Below, piece after piece: positions 38,426 through 53,600 of a DNA stretch of 64,000 nt; positions within the stretch are counted from its first letter, which is position 1; each line of letters begins with the position of its first letter. Source of the DNA: Megachile rotundata. Its lineage: Eukaryota > Arthropoda > Insecta > Hymenoptera > Megachilidae. Position numbers and translations under genes: made by a program. The stretch is from contig NC_134993.1 in assembly GCF_050947335.1 (NCBI RefSeq), positions 9,982,001-10,046,000 of the forward strand. Direction: 5' to 3'. The notes under the pieces are model-generated. The model saw only the letters and a program-made list of their open reading frames with translations. It made no database searches and had not been told where the DNA came from.

Positions 38426-38614
38426 CACGTCCCCAGAAGGTGGAAATCAGTAATTACCCAAACAAGAAGAAGATCGAGGTAAAGGTTGGCGAATCCCGTC
38501 GTTTGGAATGCGTTGTCAGGTCTGCGAAACCTGCTGCGACGATCGTTTGGTATCGCGGAAACGTGCAGATCAAAGGGGGTGACACTACGATCACACCGAT
38601 CTCCATAGAGGGTG
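38426..38614 (+). CDS. sns/hbs: Nephrin-like receptor exon: first half of Ig2
   Basis: The acceptor is TTGTTACAG just before 38426 and the donor GTAAGT is at 38615. The exon enters two bases before a codon boundary and leaves in phase 1. It encodes residues 1-63 of the visible protein: a linker, then the B to C strands of an Ig domain with Cys29 (RRLECVV) and Trp42 (IVWYRGN). The second cysteine of this domain is on the next exon, 12 kb away. The match to the Ig2 start of fly Sns (KPAAxIVWYRGN) is from memory of that family. No upstream exon carrying Ig1 or a signal peptide was recognised in the preceding 38 kb. Confidence 0.9.
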
Positions 38615-41600
38615 GTAAGTAAATTTAAACCCCACCTTTGTGTTTCGACCCTAAAGTCGATAAAATCTCGTTGCAGAAGCTCAAACTTCTTATCTTCGAC
38701 GTAAGAATCGACGACCAAGTCTCCCCCTTTTTTTTCTTTATCTTTAAGAAGCCAATTTACATGAAGGCTTTTGTTATCTTAAATAGCCATTTGCATAAAT
38801 TTTGCTGGGGGCTTGCGAGGCGCGGTACAAAATGTACATATAACATTTTAATGTACATTATACAAGGTTGTATTTCAAAACCCTTAAGATTCTTAAATTT
38901 CTCCAAATTCTCAAGCTTCTTAATTTTCTCCAAATTTTAAAAATTTTGTTACATGTACTGCAGCACAAATATAGTATTTACAGAAAAGTGTAATGACCGA
39001 CAGAAAAAATATTACCGCAAGCAGATAGAAAAGAGGGAAAGGAAGAACTCGAGATCCGAGAAGATAGATCGAATAAAAATAATTAACAAAAGCTGACATC
39101 CAGGACGCGAACGAGACGAATGAGTTTTCTTGTCGAAATTAAGTCTCTCCCCTCGCGCGCCTCGAGCTATGATTAATCTTTGTTTACTCGATCACAGGGT
39201 AAATTTTATTTTCGTTCACGAGGACCCCACGGTGCTTCTTCTTGTCGTCCTCCTCATTAGTCAAATGTAGCGGCGGGACTTTTAAACCGTCGTTCCCGTT
39301 TAAAAAACGCACCCCTTTATTGCGCGGTTCGAGATAACAAATTAGACTCGTTTGCGGGTATCTTCATTAAGCAAACAGCCTTCAATTGCGGTGTACTTTA
39401 ATCGTTCGACTAACTGTAATTAACGAACTATTGTCGGGGTATTGCGAAATTCATTGAATCGCTGATTTTAAAGTTAAATTTTGAGGTCAATGTTTAGGTC
39501 ATGTTAAATAATTTTATTGTGCGATTCGCACGCAACTAATTTTATTATGGTTTATTAATTTAAAGATCATAATTGAATATATAAAAAAAAACTACTTCAA
39601 AGAATTGTGTATTTCAAAACATAAAATGACTAATATTTAGTGCAAAAAAATTAGAAAATATTGGTATAAAAATTTATTCAAACATTGAATAATAAATGAA
39701 ATGCAAACATTGTATTTATTGGTAAATGAATAATAAAATCATATAGAGAAAAAATTTTCTTTTGTTCAAGTCAAAAGTCAAGTTTCAAAATTTAGATGCA
39801 ATAAATTACTAATTTTGTATTATAAATATGAATGAGTTTATGTAATAATTTTTATCAGGATATAAGGTCAAATTCTTGTAAATATTTTGTATAATAACTT
39901 TGACTATAACCCAACTTAAAATAACATACCACAAAATAATACAACATAAGCTAACTTAAGTTAACCTAACCTGCGTTAAGTAAGAACGTACAAAACCTAA
40001 CCTAATTCAATGAAAAAAGTACAAAATCTAACCTAACCTAACCCAAGTAAAAACTTGCAAAACCTAATCTAACTCAACTAAAAAAGCACAACACCTAACC
40101 TAACCCAACTAAAAAAGCACAAAACCTAACCTAACTCAACTAAAAGAGTATAAAACCTAACCTAACTCAACTAAAAGAGTATAAAACCTAATCTAACTCA
40201 ACTAAAAGAGTATAAAACCTAACCTAACTCAAGTAAAAAAGTACAACACCTAACCTAACCCAACTAAAAAAGCACAACATCTAACCTAACCCAACTAAAA
40301 AAGTACCAAAGAAACCTAATCTAACCCAATTAAAAAAACGTAATCCAACGTAAAAGCTGACAAAAGAAATCGAACGTGAAAATTAAAAATGGCGGCGTAT
40401 TCCACATAATAAATTCGTTCATGAAACGACCGTAAATCCCGGTTCGAATCTACTACTTTCTCCGAAGATTTCGCCCATTTAGTATTCTCGGTTCGCAAGA
40501 CGAATTTCGCGGGTAAAACGGAAGTCGAGATTGCGGTGAATCGACGGTGCGCAAAAACGTCTTCAAAAGCCTCTCGTTTCGATTCAACCCGAGAACCTAA
40601 TTCCCGTTAATCCATTTTTACCGACAATTAAAGCCGCAGACGTCTGCGACGCCAGGAACAACAATTGGTGAAAAAAGCGAGATCGAAGAAGGAGCAATTT
40701 TCAGGAGCGAAATCGCTTCGGTATCGATCCCCAGTCGGAACACGCGCTTCGAGATAAAGGAAAACATCGGAACGGAAGAGGGAAACGGCTATAAAAGATG
40801 AGTGCTGCGGGAGCAGAAGTAATAGGCAGAACGCGATGGAAAAAGAGGCCATAATGGTTCGACGAGCAAAGACCGTTTCTAGAGAAGCTTTCTTCCCCGA
40901 TTCTATGAAATAATTAATGAATATGAAACGGAACGGTCGCGACACGGACCGGCTCGTTATCTTTATTTAAATCCTGCCTTATAACCCTGTGTTGCGATTT
41001 AATCAACCAGATCTGTTTACGATGCTGACTGCGAATAAAATATCGATATGAATGCTGGAAACGATATTGCGATTATCGATGTATAATGCAAACGAGGAAC
41101 GATTCTGAATTGAAGGGTTTTTCAACGAAAACAACCATTGACCGATCTGACTTGCGGAATTGATATTAAGATTTAAGATGCTGTTGGGAGGGAAATTAAC
41201 GGGCATGTAATTGGGAGATTAAGATTATAGTGATTTCATGGGGACGATGATAAATTTTTATAGGTTGGGATTTTTTGTTGTTCATATCTTTTTCGTTATG
41301 GAATATAGGATTTTTAACATAATTGTATTTGCATAAAATTATATATATTGTAATATTTTAGTGTGTCAAAATCTGTGAGGTTATGTATAATATTTTTTAC
41401 AATTTTGTAATTTGTATAATCTTCATGATTGATCATTTATTTTTGGTAATTTGCGGAATTTTCAGAATATATAAATTGATTTCATTGACTTCATTTTTAA
41501 CAAAATTTCATTGCTTTTATTTTTAAGAAAATTTCATTGCTCTTATTTTTAACAAAATTTTGTTAGTTTTATTTTTAACAAAATTTCTTTGCTTTTATTT

Positions 41601-44600
41601 TTAACAAAATTTCATTGCTTTCATTTTTATAAAAATTTCATTGCTTTTATTTTTAACAAAATTTCATTGCTTTTCTTTTTAACAAAATTTCATTGGTTTT
41701 ATTTTTAACAAAATTTCATTGCGTTTATTTTTATCAAAATTTCTTTGCTTTTATTTATAACAAAATTTCATTGCTTTTATTTTTAACAAAATTTCTTTGC
41801 TTTTATTTTTAACAAAATTTCATTGCTTTTATTTTCAACAAAATTTCATTGGTTTTATTTTTAACAAAATTTCATTGCGTTTATTTTTATCAAAATTTCT
41901 TTGCTTTTATTTTTAACAAAATTTCATTGCTTTTATTTTTATCAAAATTTCTTTGCTTTTATTTTTAATAAAATTTCATTGCTTTTATTTTTAACAAAAT
42001 TTCATTGGATTTATTTTTAATAAAATTTCATTGCTTTTATTTTTATCAAAATTTCTTTGCTTTTATTTTTAACAAAATTTCATTGCTTTTATTTTTATCA
42101 AAATTTCTTTGCTTTTATTTTTAATAAAATTTCATTGCTTTTATTTTTAACAAAATTTCATTGGATTTATTTTTAACAAAATTTCTTTGCTTTTATTTTT
42201 AACAAAATTTCATTTTCTTTATTTTTATCAAAATTTCATTTTCTTTATTTTTATCAAAATTTCATTAGTTTTATTTCTAACAAAATTTCATTTTCTTTAT
42301 TTTCAACAAAATTTCGTTTTTTTTTGTGTTAAAAAATTTTTATCTGTTTTAGAAAACTTCTTTTTCTTTCTCAAAATTTTATTCGCCTTCTCAAAAAGAT
42401 TTCGTTCTTCTTTCTAACAATTTCATTGTTTAAAAACATTTCATTTAATTATTTTTAAAAAAGTTTCATTATGTTTTGTTCCAAACATTATTCTTGTTTT
42501 CAGAAAAGAACAAAAACCAATATTTCCTCAGAAAGAACAATTAAACTGAAATATCAGATCGAGTCTTTTAAAGAGCCACTTTGTGAACATTAATTAACTG
42601 GTTGTTAATTAACGAACGGTTCAAAACAGAGCGCTATCAAAACTTAGGAATCTGAATTCAGCGATGAATGACACCTTTACAAATTGTATTTATAGGTCGG
42701 CGAACGACTTTGTGATATTAAAATTGTGATTGATGAATATTTCTTCCGGAATTCGAACCATTTAGCTGCTAATGAATAATATTATAACGTCATAACAGTA
42801 ATTGATGAATAAAGCTTTTTGAAATGAAACCATTTAGCGGTTCGCAGCTAACGGTATTTAAAGTTTATGAGCAAAGCGTCTCAATAATTGGAAATTAAGC
42901 TAAATTATGTGAAATATTCTGGGATTTTAGAATCTGTACAAAATTTAACCTAATTTATTACTTCTGGATTTAAAAATTTTATGTTCGGATATTCTTTTAC
43001 TAAATCATTTTAAATAACAATTTTTTGTTTGAGTTGTGAACTATTATTTAAGTAGCAATATTAAATACAATTTATTTTGATGTATTACAAGTTTGACTAA
43101 AACTAACCTAACCTTAAAAGTATTTTTCCTAAGATTAGGTTACGTTAAGGTAAATTAAGTTAGGTTAGGTTATTAAATACAATTTATTCTGATGCATTAC
43201 AAGTTTGACTTAAACTAACCTAACCTTAAAAGTATTTTTCCTAAAGTTAGGTTATGTTAAGTTATTTTAAGCTAGGTTAGGTTATGTTAGGTTGTAGACA
43301 AAATTATTATACAAAATAAGAGTTATATTATTTAGAAAAATTTGAGTTTATAATCTGACAAAAATTACTACATAAACTCATTCAAAATTTGTTTAAAACT
43401 TTTAAAGCTCGAAATCTGTTAAGATTACAAATTTAGTATCACTCAAAAAAATCTTTATGTTCTAACCTCAAAAAATCCTCGTTAAAAAGAAATAAAATGA
43501 AAGTAGAACATCCAAACTTCTCCCAAGACCCATTTCCTCGAAGATAAAACATAAATTGGCCGAGTAATTACAATTAATATCCCTTTCAACGTAGCCGAGA
43601 TATTTTTATCACCGCGAGAAGGGCACACGAATTACGAAGGAAAAATCTTCACGCAAACCTGTACGGCTATAGATAAAACTTTCAAGCCGTTGGAACAGCT
43701 ACTGTACAAACCATAGTTACGACCCTGGGGATCATGAAACGTTAACTATGTTGGAGCGGCACGAAAAGAAGAATATATGGACCAAGCATAGAACTAGTGG
43801 AGCGTATTGTTGGAAAGGATATAATGGAGCAACTAAGACACTCTATTAAGTTATTCTCTAGTGTGCTTTCAAAAAACACTACGCGGAAGAATGGCGGCCC
43901 AGTTTAAATATTAAAGTCGGACGGGAAAATGGCGCGGAACGGCTATTCGGAGATAAACTGTTGATGTTACGTTTCGAGTTAACGTTTCGTACAAGTGGAT
44001 GATTTTGGGGAGATATATTGAGGATATTTATTGGGGGGATGTATTGACATGTGATATAGATAGGTGGAGGATTCTGAAATTGTAGAAAATAAATTTTATT
44101 GTTAGGTATAATTGATATTTGTTTTTAGATATAACTAAATTTTGTTAGTTAAATTGAAATTTGGTATTGAGTAAAATTACAATTTCTTATTAGTTAAAGT
44201 CAAGATTTGTTATTAGTTAGAACTGACATTTGTTCTTAGGTAAAATCAAGTGAGGTTAGGTTATGTTTTAAATTTGAAATTTATTATTAAGTGAAATTGA
44301 ATTATTTAGCTAAAATTGCAATTTGTTCTAAAATATCATTAAAATTAATTATTATTTATAACTGAAATTTGTTCTTAAGTAAAATTAGGGTTTACTCTTA
44401 GCAAGGTTAGGTTAGGTTTTAAAATTGAAATTTATTATTAGGTAAAATTGAAGTATTTAGCTGAAATTGAAATTTGTTCTAAAATGACATTAAAATTATT
44501 TATTATTTATAACTGAAATTTGTTCTTAAGTAAAATTAGGGTTTATTCTTAGAAAGGTTAGGTTAGGTTTTAAAATTGAAATTTATTATTAGGTAAAATT

Positions 44601-47600
44601 GCAGTATTTAGCTAAAATTGAAATTTGTTCTAAAAGGACATTAAAATTGATTATTATTTATAACTGAAATTTGTTCTTAAGTAAAATTAGGGTTTATTCT
44701 TAGCAAGGTTAGGTTAGGTTTTAAAATTGAAATTTATTATTAGGTAAAATTGAAGTATTTGGCTGAAATTGAAATTTGTTCTAAAATGACATTAAAATTG
44801 ATTATTATTTATAACTGAAATTAGTTCTTAAGTAAAATTAGGGTTTATTTTTAGTAAGGTTAGGTCAGGTTTTAAATTTGAAATTTACTATTAAGTTAAA
44901 TTGAAATTTGTTAGTAGTTGAAATTGACAATTTAGTGTTAATTAAAATTAAAATTTGCTATTATATAAAATTAATATTTATCATCAGGTGAAATTGAAAT
45001 TTATCCAAATTGAAATGTTAAAACTTGCTCACATTAAATTAGTCCACTTCAATAATTCCTCGATTACTTTAGTAATTAATATACATCATAAACAAATTGA
45101 CATAATTATCAGTAACCATCAAATTATCAAAATTACTACTTTATCCTATTTCTCCTACTATACTTTTAATTCTCCATTTTCTTCTCTAAAAAATTGTTAT
45201 ATTCTCCTCAAAAATTCATGAAAATTTCTATAGCCTCTAAATCTCAAAAACGTAATAACATTTGCACAAATTTAAAAGCATCTAAATTATTGCATTGTTA
45301 AACAAAACCATAGAACAGTAAATGTAATTTCCTCCCAATTACACATTCGAAGCACAGAGTCTCCGTCGAAAATTTTCAGATAAATTTACATGAGTGTTCC
45401 ATTTGTCGAGATCGAATTAGAATACACGAAACAAATGTACCTCCGTTCTCCATTTCGCGTTCGTGTTGATTTTTAATTTTTCAAGAAATTTCAATTTCCC
45501 ATCTGCCCCCGGTATTTTCATTCGCGCGAGCTAATTTTTCTCCCGTAAAAATTATTTTTTCCATTTCGACAGCTGAAAATTATACCGTACCTTTTTTTTT
45601 CAATTTAATTTCCCGTCTAAATAAAGTAATCGCGCAATCTTATTTCACCAACGAATATTTGTCGAGTTTGCCTTTTGTTCTGTTCTCGATACAAGTGTAC
45701 TTTTCTTACATTATTCAGTGTCTCTTTGTTATATTTTAACGCGATAACGAGCTCTCGATGCGGCTCGCGATTGTGAACGGAGATGTATTATAATAAGGTA
45801 CAAAGCACTCAATTTATGCAGTATACGCTCGTTATCATTGCTGTATCAATGGGCAAAACTTGGGTAGTCAGAAAATGAAGAATCACAAATGTCTTTATAA
45901 CCTTTTAAATTTCGGCACTTTCAAATTTTTAAATTTTCATGATTTTACATTTTTAGTTTTATAAAATTCAAATTTTCCCGCGTCTTCAGATGTAAACCTC
46001 GACTTAACCTCAAAGAGTTATATACTAAAAAAGTATTGCACAAGTTTCTTTTCATGACTTTTTAAATTTCTAAATTTCTATGCTTTCATATCTCTCAATA
46101 TCTAAACTTTTATTTCTCCAATTTTCTAAAGTTCAAAACTTTCCATAGTCTAACCTCAAAGTTTCCAATTTTTTCAAATTGAAAACTTCTCTGTAATTCT
46201 CAAATCACAAAGAAATATAGAAGTATTTTGATCTTCATAATTTTTTAATTTTTCAAACTCTAAAATCTCCAAATTTACAAATTTTAATATTTTTAGTTTT
46301 ATGAAATTCAAATTTCCCGCGTCCTAACCTCAAATAGTTATATCCTAAAGAAGTATTGCACAAGTTTTTTTTTATGACTTTTTAAATTTCTAAATTTCTA
46401 TGCTTCCATATCTCTCAATTTCTAAACTTTTATTTCTCCAATTTCCTAAAGTTCAAAACTTTCCATATTCTAACCTCAAAGGTTCCAATTTTCTAAAATT
46501 CAAAACTCTGTAATTCTCAAATCACAAAGAAATATAGAAGTATTTTGATCTTCATAATTTTTTAATTTTTCAAACTCTAAAATCTCCAAATTTACAAATT
46601 TTAGTATTTTTAGTTTTATGAAATTCAAATTTCCCGCGTCCTAACTTCAATTTCCGAAAAAATCTTGCAATCCCAAAAGTCGCAAGCTCAAAAACCTAAA
46701 TGCGATAAAACACAACAAACAGTTGCAAAAAATTGTCGATAAAAGTTCCTAAAGTGTTAAAAGGATCGTGTCACGATCGATGTATCGAAGCTATTTAAAA
46801 TCCAATGGAGTGCTCGCAAACGAAATCGACTTGTCGGACGCTTTAAACGGCGAGTTTGCAACGACGCTCGTGCATGCTCGTTTCTCAATCGGATTTCACA
46901 CTTGGAGACAAAATTTCGGTGGTTTACGACTAGTTTACAACTAAGTCTAAGTAGTTTCCTTCTAGCTGTACACGTGCAAGTTTCCTCTGTCGTTTGCACA
47001 CGTTCTGTCGCGTCAGGAATTCCGAAACTCATCGTTTTCTGAGTCAATACACGCTTCTCGTTGATTGCATCCATCTCACTGTTTCGTTCGATATAATTTA
47101 ATAGTGTCACTCACCGGTGACGCAATATTTCATATTTTCCTATGATATTTCCTTTGTGATCACGATTGATTGCGCTTCTGCTATTTTTCACAAATCGATC
47201 TCTGACATAAAAGGTGTCAAATATTTTCCTAGGAAGCGTCCATTTTGTTTCATTGATGCATGGACCGGTCTGTGAACTTTCATAATTTTATAGTTCATTT
47301 TTGTTGCTGAACAATTATTTTTAATTTTTAGTTACTGGTGAAATGATTAATTTGGAAAATAAAGATTTAGATATTAATTTAGTAATGTAAAGATGATGTT
47401 TATGACATATTAAAGCTTAAGATTTGAAGTATATAAAGTCTCCGTTCAATACAAGATGGCTACCCAGTGTTACAGAAAAGTGACATTACTGATCTCAAAA
47501 ATAAATTTTCAAATTACGACATTTTATTGTTACCACAACATTGGTGCCATCTCAAGGAGCTTTTCTATCACATTAATATTCATCTATGACTAAAATTCTG

Positions 47601-50600
47601 TTGTAAAATGAAAATACAAAACGCGAGGTGGAGCGTCGGAAACTAATATGGCGTCAACGCATCCTACAAACAAAAATTCTTTAATACAAATATTAACAGT
47701 AAATACCTACAACAAATATCCACAGTTTGCAAACAATAAAGTATAAAAATCCAGTAATTATTAAAGTCGTATTCGATTAAGTAACTGTTAAAAATTAAAA
47801 TTGCTTTCATTAGAGAGATACTGTTATTACTTTATTAAACAGATCGTACAGAGGGTAATATAATTACGTATCCGTGTAATTTCTGTCTGGTGTTGGTAGA
47901 AAAAGAACAGAGTTAATTTGCCTTATTGTTTGAATAATTAGTTTTCATAACGTAACAGCGAATGTTCGAACTTTATGTGCAACCATTTTCCAGCGTGTAA
48001 CATCGAGCCACGTGTAACGAACTCGTATTACCGAAATTCACACCGTGTTAATTAAATTTCAGATTACGTGCCGCGTTTCAGCGGTTCACACGTTCACGGT
48101 GTAAATCCACGATAAATCCCGATAGAAAATGCGGTCGAAAAACGCAAGATTAACGGGGACTGAGGTGCAACTTAATCGTCCGTTTTAGCGAGGGAGATTA
48201 AAGAAAAATTCTAGTATTATTTCTTAATGTGTTTGATAGAAACGGAAGTCGGGTAAAAGATGCTTTAAATGCACTGAATTTTGAAGGAACAAATATTGAA
48301 AGATACCATATTTCCAGATTTTTCAACTTATACATTTGCAATTATTAAAATATATAGGTTTTGAGGTTTTGAAGTTATAGTTTCATATTTTTCAATTTTT
48401 CAAATTTTCAAATTTTGTATTATTCAATTTCTGACGTTTCGAATTTATAAATTTAGAGTATTTAAATATTTAGATTTGCAAATTTGCAAATTTATAGTGT
48501 TTAAATATTTAGGTTTCCAAATTTGCAAATTTGCAAATTTAGAGTGTTTAAATATTTAAATTTCCAAGTTTGCAAATTTGCAAATATATGGTGTTTTAAT
48601 ATTTAAGTTTCCAAATTTGCAAATTTGCAAATTTATAGTATTTAAATATTTAAATTTCCAAATTTATAGTGTTTAACTATTTACGTTTCCAAATTTTCAA
48701 ATTTGCAAATTTATAGTATTTAAATATTTAGATTTCCAAATTTGTTAATTTTCAAATTTATAGTATTTAAATATTTAGATTTCCAAATTTGTTAATTTTC
48801 AAATTTACAAATTTACAAATTTACAAATTTACAAATTTACAAATTTACAAATTTACAAATTTACAAATTTACAAATTTACAAATTTATAAATTTACAAAT
48901 ATACTAAATGATAAATTAGAAACTTTCAAATATACTAACTGATAAACTAGAGGTTCTCAAGTTTCATTCTCTGAGAATCGATAACAAAATGGCGGAAGAT
49001 AACCAACAAACGCCATTACGTTCCAAACAACCCATAGCAATAATAAAAAAACGAAATTACGTTACCAATTCGTCTCTAAATTCCCTACAATTCCTACAAT
49101 CATTAAAAAACGCCTAAAGACGTCGTTTAATCAACTTTATCCATGCAGATATCTCATTGTACACCATTTAATCCTCCCTGACAATCCCATAATGCTCCCT
49201 CTAATTCGTGCGAGTTAACTTTTCATCCATACGCTTTGCTGTCCATCTCTCTCCATTCGTACTTTCACCAGAGAAGTAATTTAAGACTAGACCAATACTA
49301 AAATATTCCTACCAAAAATACGTAATAATAGATTTTTATTTACTGTCTCACAAAAAACCATGTTATAGAATAACTACAGGACATAACTATAATATAATTA
49401 AACTTTTTTCCAAACTTCATTTTGTTGATCTCGTACTTTCTTCAGAACACGAGCACTTTGAATTCCAAATATTTTCCAATTCACATTTTCTTCGTCTCAT
49501 TATCTGTAAAGTTCAATTTTCTTCTAATTCACTTTCTCGTACAATTCATTCTCGATAAAGCATTGGTATGTTCACTTTTAGCAACGATTCGTCCGCCACT
49601 TTTAGGGCTACACGAAAAAGAATTAGGTACTACATCGATATACAAAATGGCCGCGTAGATGACTACGTTACGTCGGCCATGTTCATGTTGCCAGCGCGAT
49701 TTTCCTAAGAAAACGTCGATAAATCTATCTAAATATCTAATAAACGATTTCGGGTTAAACAGATTACAGATACTTTTCCACTTCAAGTACCAGTCTTGAC
49801 GACGTATCGGTATAAGCGATACAAAATTTTCATTCCGAATAAACGAAAAGATTCATCCATCGCTGCAAGAGTCATTCGAATAAAGTAACGTAGAATTTTA
49901 AAATGAAATTGTTAAGTCTTGGTAGTTCTAGCGTTGAGCTATACTGAAAGCTTTTCGTATTGAGGCTTGTAACAAACGGGTTAATAGCGTCGGTAAGCGA
50001 CATCGGAAGTCGCGATTTCTGAAAAGGAAGAGCGATCGTTACTTCGGGGTAAAAGCCTGTCCAGTCTCGTTCCACGATCATTTAAACAGTGTCTACCGAT
50101 GGGGCCTCTAGGAACACTTCACTTGATAGAGAGCTGTGAGGTGGATATCGAAACACGATATTATTCGGTTCGAATTTTTTTTAATTTAATAGCAATTTTT
50201 TTAAATGTGGAAGTGGAGAAAGTTTTAAATTATTCATAATTAGTTTAAATGAACAAAATCATAAATTTGCAACATTCTAAATCATTGAAGCCCTACATCC
50301 TCAAAATTTTATGTATATCTTCAAAGTCCAGAATCTTCATAATCCTAAGTCCTCAAAGTCCTGAATCCACAAAATCCTACGTCCTCAAAGTTTTACATTC
50401 TCAAAATCCTGAAACTACAAAATCCTACGTCCTCAAAGTTCTACATTCTCAAAATGCTAAATCTCTAAAATCCTACATACTCAAATTCTAAATTTCCCAA
50501 CTAACAAAACCCCAAACTCTAACATTCCCAAGTTACCATATTTCTCTAAAAATGTCTCTTACCAACCCTGACAGCATTTCACATTTCTGTCTCGAGTTTT

Positions 50601-53600
50601 ATAATGTACAATATATTCCATGTTTGCTGTTTCAGATAAAGAAGTGCAGAAAGCAAGCGAAAACAAGAAAGAGTTGCTCAAATACGATACTCATGGTTCC
50701 ATTACCATCATTCCCACTGCGGATGACAACGACATGGATTACACCTGCGAGGCAAATCATCCTGCAATACGTATCGACATGCCCTTGAGGGCCACCATCA
50801 AGCTTTCTGTTTTCTGTAAGCACTTATTTTTTACCTTCACCACGTAATTAAAATCAAATCGAGTTTGACAAAATGAATTTTCTGAACGTTTCAAGATTTA
50901 ATAAATTCGACCTCCATTCGACTCAAACCTTTTAACTCAAGGTTTGAGACTTTACACCCTTTACTAGATTTTTAGAGGATGAGTTGTGCCCCTAATAACA
51001 ATATTAAAGTTCAAAATAATTAACTATAATATGAAATTAAAAATATAATGAAATGTTATAAGCAAACTTATAATAAATTAATAATAAACTTAATAATATA
51101 CAAAAATATTCCTTACCTCCATAAAGACCACAAAGCTTAGCACAAAGTCCACAACAAATTTTGCAGTATAAAATAATAAACTAATGAAACTATAAACCTT
51201 GAAATGAAACTCATAAAAATCCTAAAATCTCAAAAACCGAAATTTCTAAAAATCAACCTAAATGACTAATTTGTTAAGCTCTTAAGATCAGCAGATTCTA
51301 ATAAAATAAACATTCATCACACCTTTTTATTCATCGGGTTGTGTATTAATTTACCGCCACCTGTTCCCCGTTCCCAGGTTGGGAAACTTTTATTAAGAAA
51401 CTTTTTCCATTACCAAAAGAACAGAGATTCGAGGTGTGCAGGGCCTTTCTCGTTGGACTTGCATGATTGAATAATTTCCAGACCCACCTGGTATGCCGTA
51501 CATCGAGGGATACACGGAGGGCGAAACGGTGAAACGCGGGCAACAGTTGGAGCTAACTTGTCGATCGCGCGGTGGAAATCCGCCTGCACAAATCGTCTGG
51601 TACAGAAACGACGAACAGGTGTCCACCGTGTATCGAACGGAGGGCATGTTTTCTGAGAGCGTGCTGTCGATCATCGCCAAAGCGCAGGACAATAATGCAC
51701 AATACAGGTGCGAGGTGTCGAACATCATGAGCGTCGAACCGATGAAGGTGCACGTCGATTTAACCGTCTTGTGTGAGTAGCGTTGAATCACTGTTATTAC
51801 TTGACGCTTTGATGACAGCACTGGGCCTGTTTCGATTCTTTAGCTTTTACGATGTTAGTCCTTGCCTTTTCGTTTATTGTGTTGGATGTCGAACGCGATT
51901 TGAAAAGGAAATTTTAGAAGACTGGAATGTGAAGTATATTTATTGAGGAAATATTTATTGAAGTATATTTATTGAAGTGGAAATATTGAATATTGCTGGA
52001 GTAGTAATTCAATGATTTTGAGTTTGAATTGGTTTGATGCGATATATTGAGAGCATCATGGAAATTGCAATATAGTAAGAGTGTCGTAAAACTTTCATTA
52101 TATTGAAATCTTTATTGAAAGTTATTATATGTTCGTCATAATATTCGTCACTTTATTATTCTCGTCAAAATTGGAATATATTAAGGTGATGTTTAAAATT
52201 GCAATGTATTAAGAGAGTGACAAAAAATTATCGAATATAAAGAGCGTCATTAAAAATTATTCATAATAGCAATATGCTCCTATAGTTTCTAATATTTAAT
52301 CATTATTTGGAGATATTAAGAACAACATTGAAAACTGCATTATACTAAGAGAGTGACAGAAAATAATCGTATATAAAGAGCATCATTAAAAATTGTTCAA
52401 AATAGCATGTTCCTATAGTTTCTAATATTCAATCATTATTTGGAGATATTAAGAACAACATTGAAAATTGCAATATACTAAGAGAGTGACAGAAAATAAT
52501 CGTATATAAAGAGCATCATTAAAAATTGTTCAAAATAGCATGTTCCTATAGTTTCTAATATTCAATCATTATTTGGAGATACTAAGAGCAATATTGAAAA
52601 TTGCAATATATTAAGAGAGTCACAGAAAACTGTCGTATATTAAATTCATCATTGAAAATTGCTATATATTATAATCGTCGTTAAAATTTACGACGTAGTA
52701 AAATAATCATTAAAAATTGCAGTGTATGAAAAGCATCACAGAAAATTGCAATATATTAAGATGACCACTGAAAATTACATGTTAAGATTATCTACAAAAT
52801 TACGATATAATAAAGGCATTATTGAAAATCACAATATATTAAGAACGTTAAAGAAAAATGCCATATATTAAGATCATTATTGAACACTGCAATATAATAA
52901 GATCATCATTGAAAATTACCATATATTATGATCGACAAAATTATCATAATTGTCAAAATTAGGATACATTAATGTAACTTTTAAAAATTGCAATACATTA
53001 AAAGTGCCTCAGACACTTATAACATATAAGAATCATCAAATACTAAAATCGTCGAAAATTGCAATATATTAAAAACATCGCAGAGAATTATCATCATTGA
53101 ATATTACCATATGTTAAGATCACAGTTAAAAATTGCAATATATTAAAACAATCTTTAAAAATTGCCATATACTGCGAGCGTCATAAAAAATTGTCATATA
53201 CCAAAACCATCGTTGAGAATTCCGGTATCTTAAGGCAGTCGTTTATAGTTGCAATGCATTAAAATAAAAATTTCATTGTATTAAGAGTATCACAGAAATC
53301 TGCAATATACTGCGAGCTTCATAAAAGTATTGTCACATATCAAAATCATTGTTGAAAATTTCAATATAATGAGACAACTGCTTATAATTACAGTATATTA
53401 AGAAAGTTGTTTAAAAATGCAATATATCAAGAGCGTCAGAGAAAATTGCAGTATACTGTAAATATCACAAAAAAATTGTCATATATCAAAATTATAGTTG
53501 AAAATTTCGATATAATCGAACAATCATTTACAATTACAATACATTAAAATTGCAATATATTAAGAGTGTCAATTACAGCATACTACAGTATGACAAAGAA

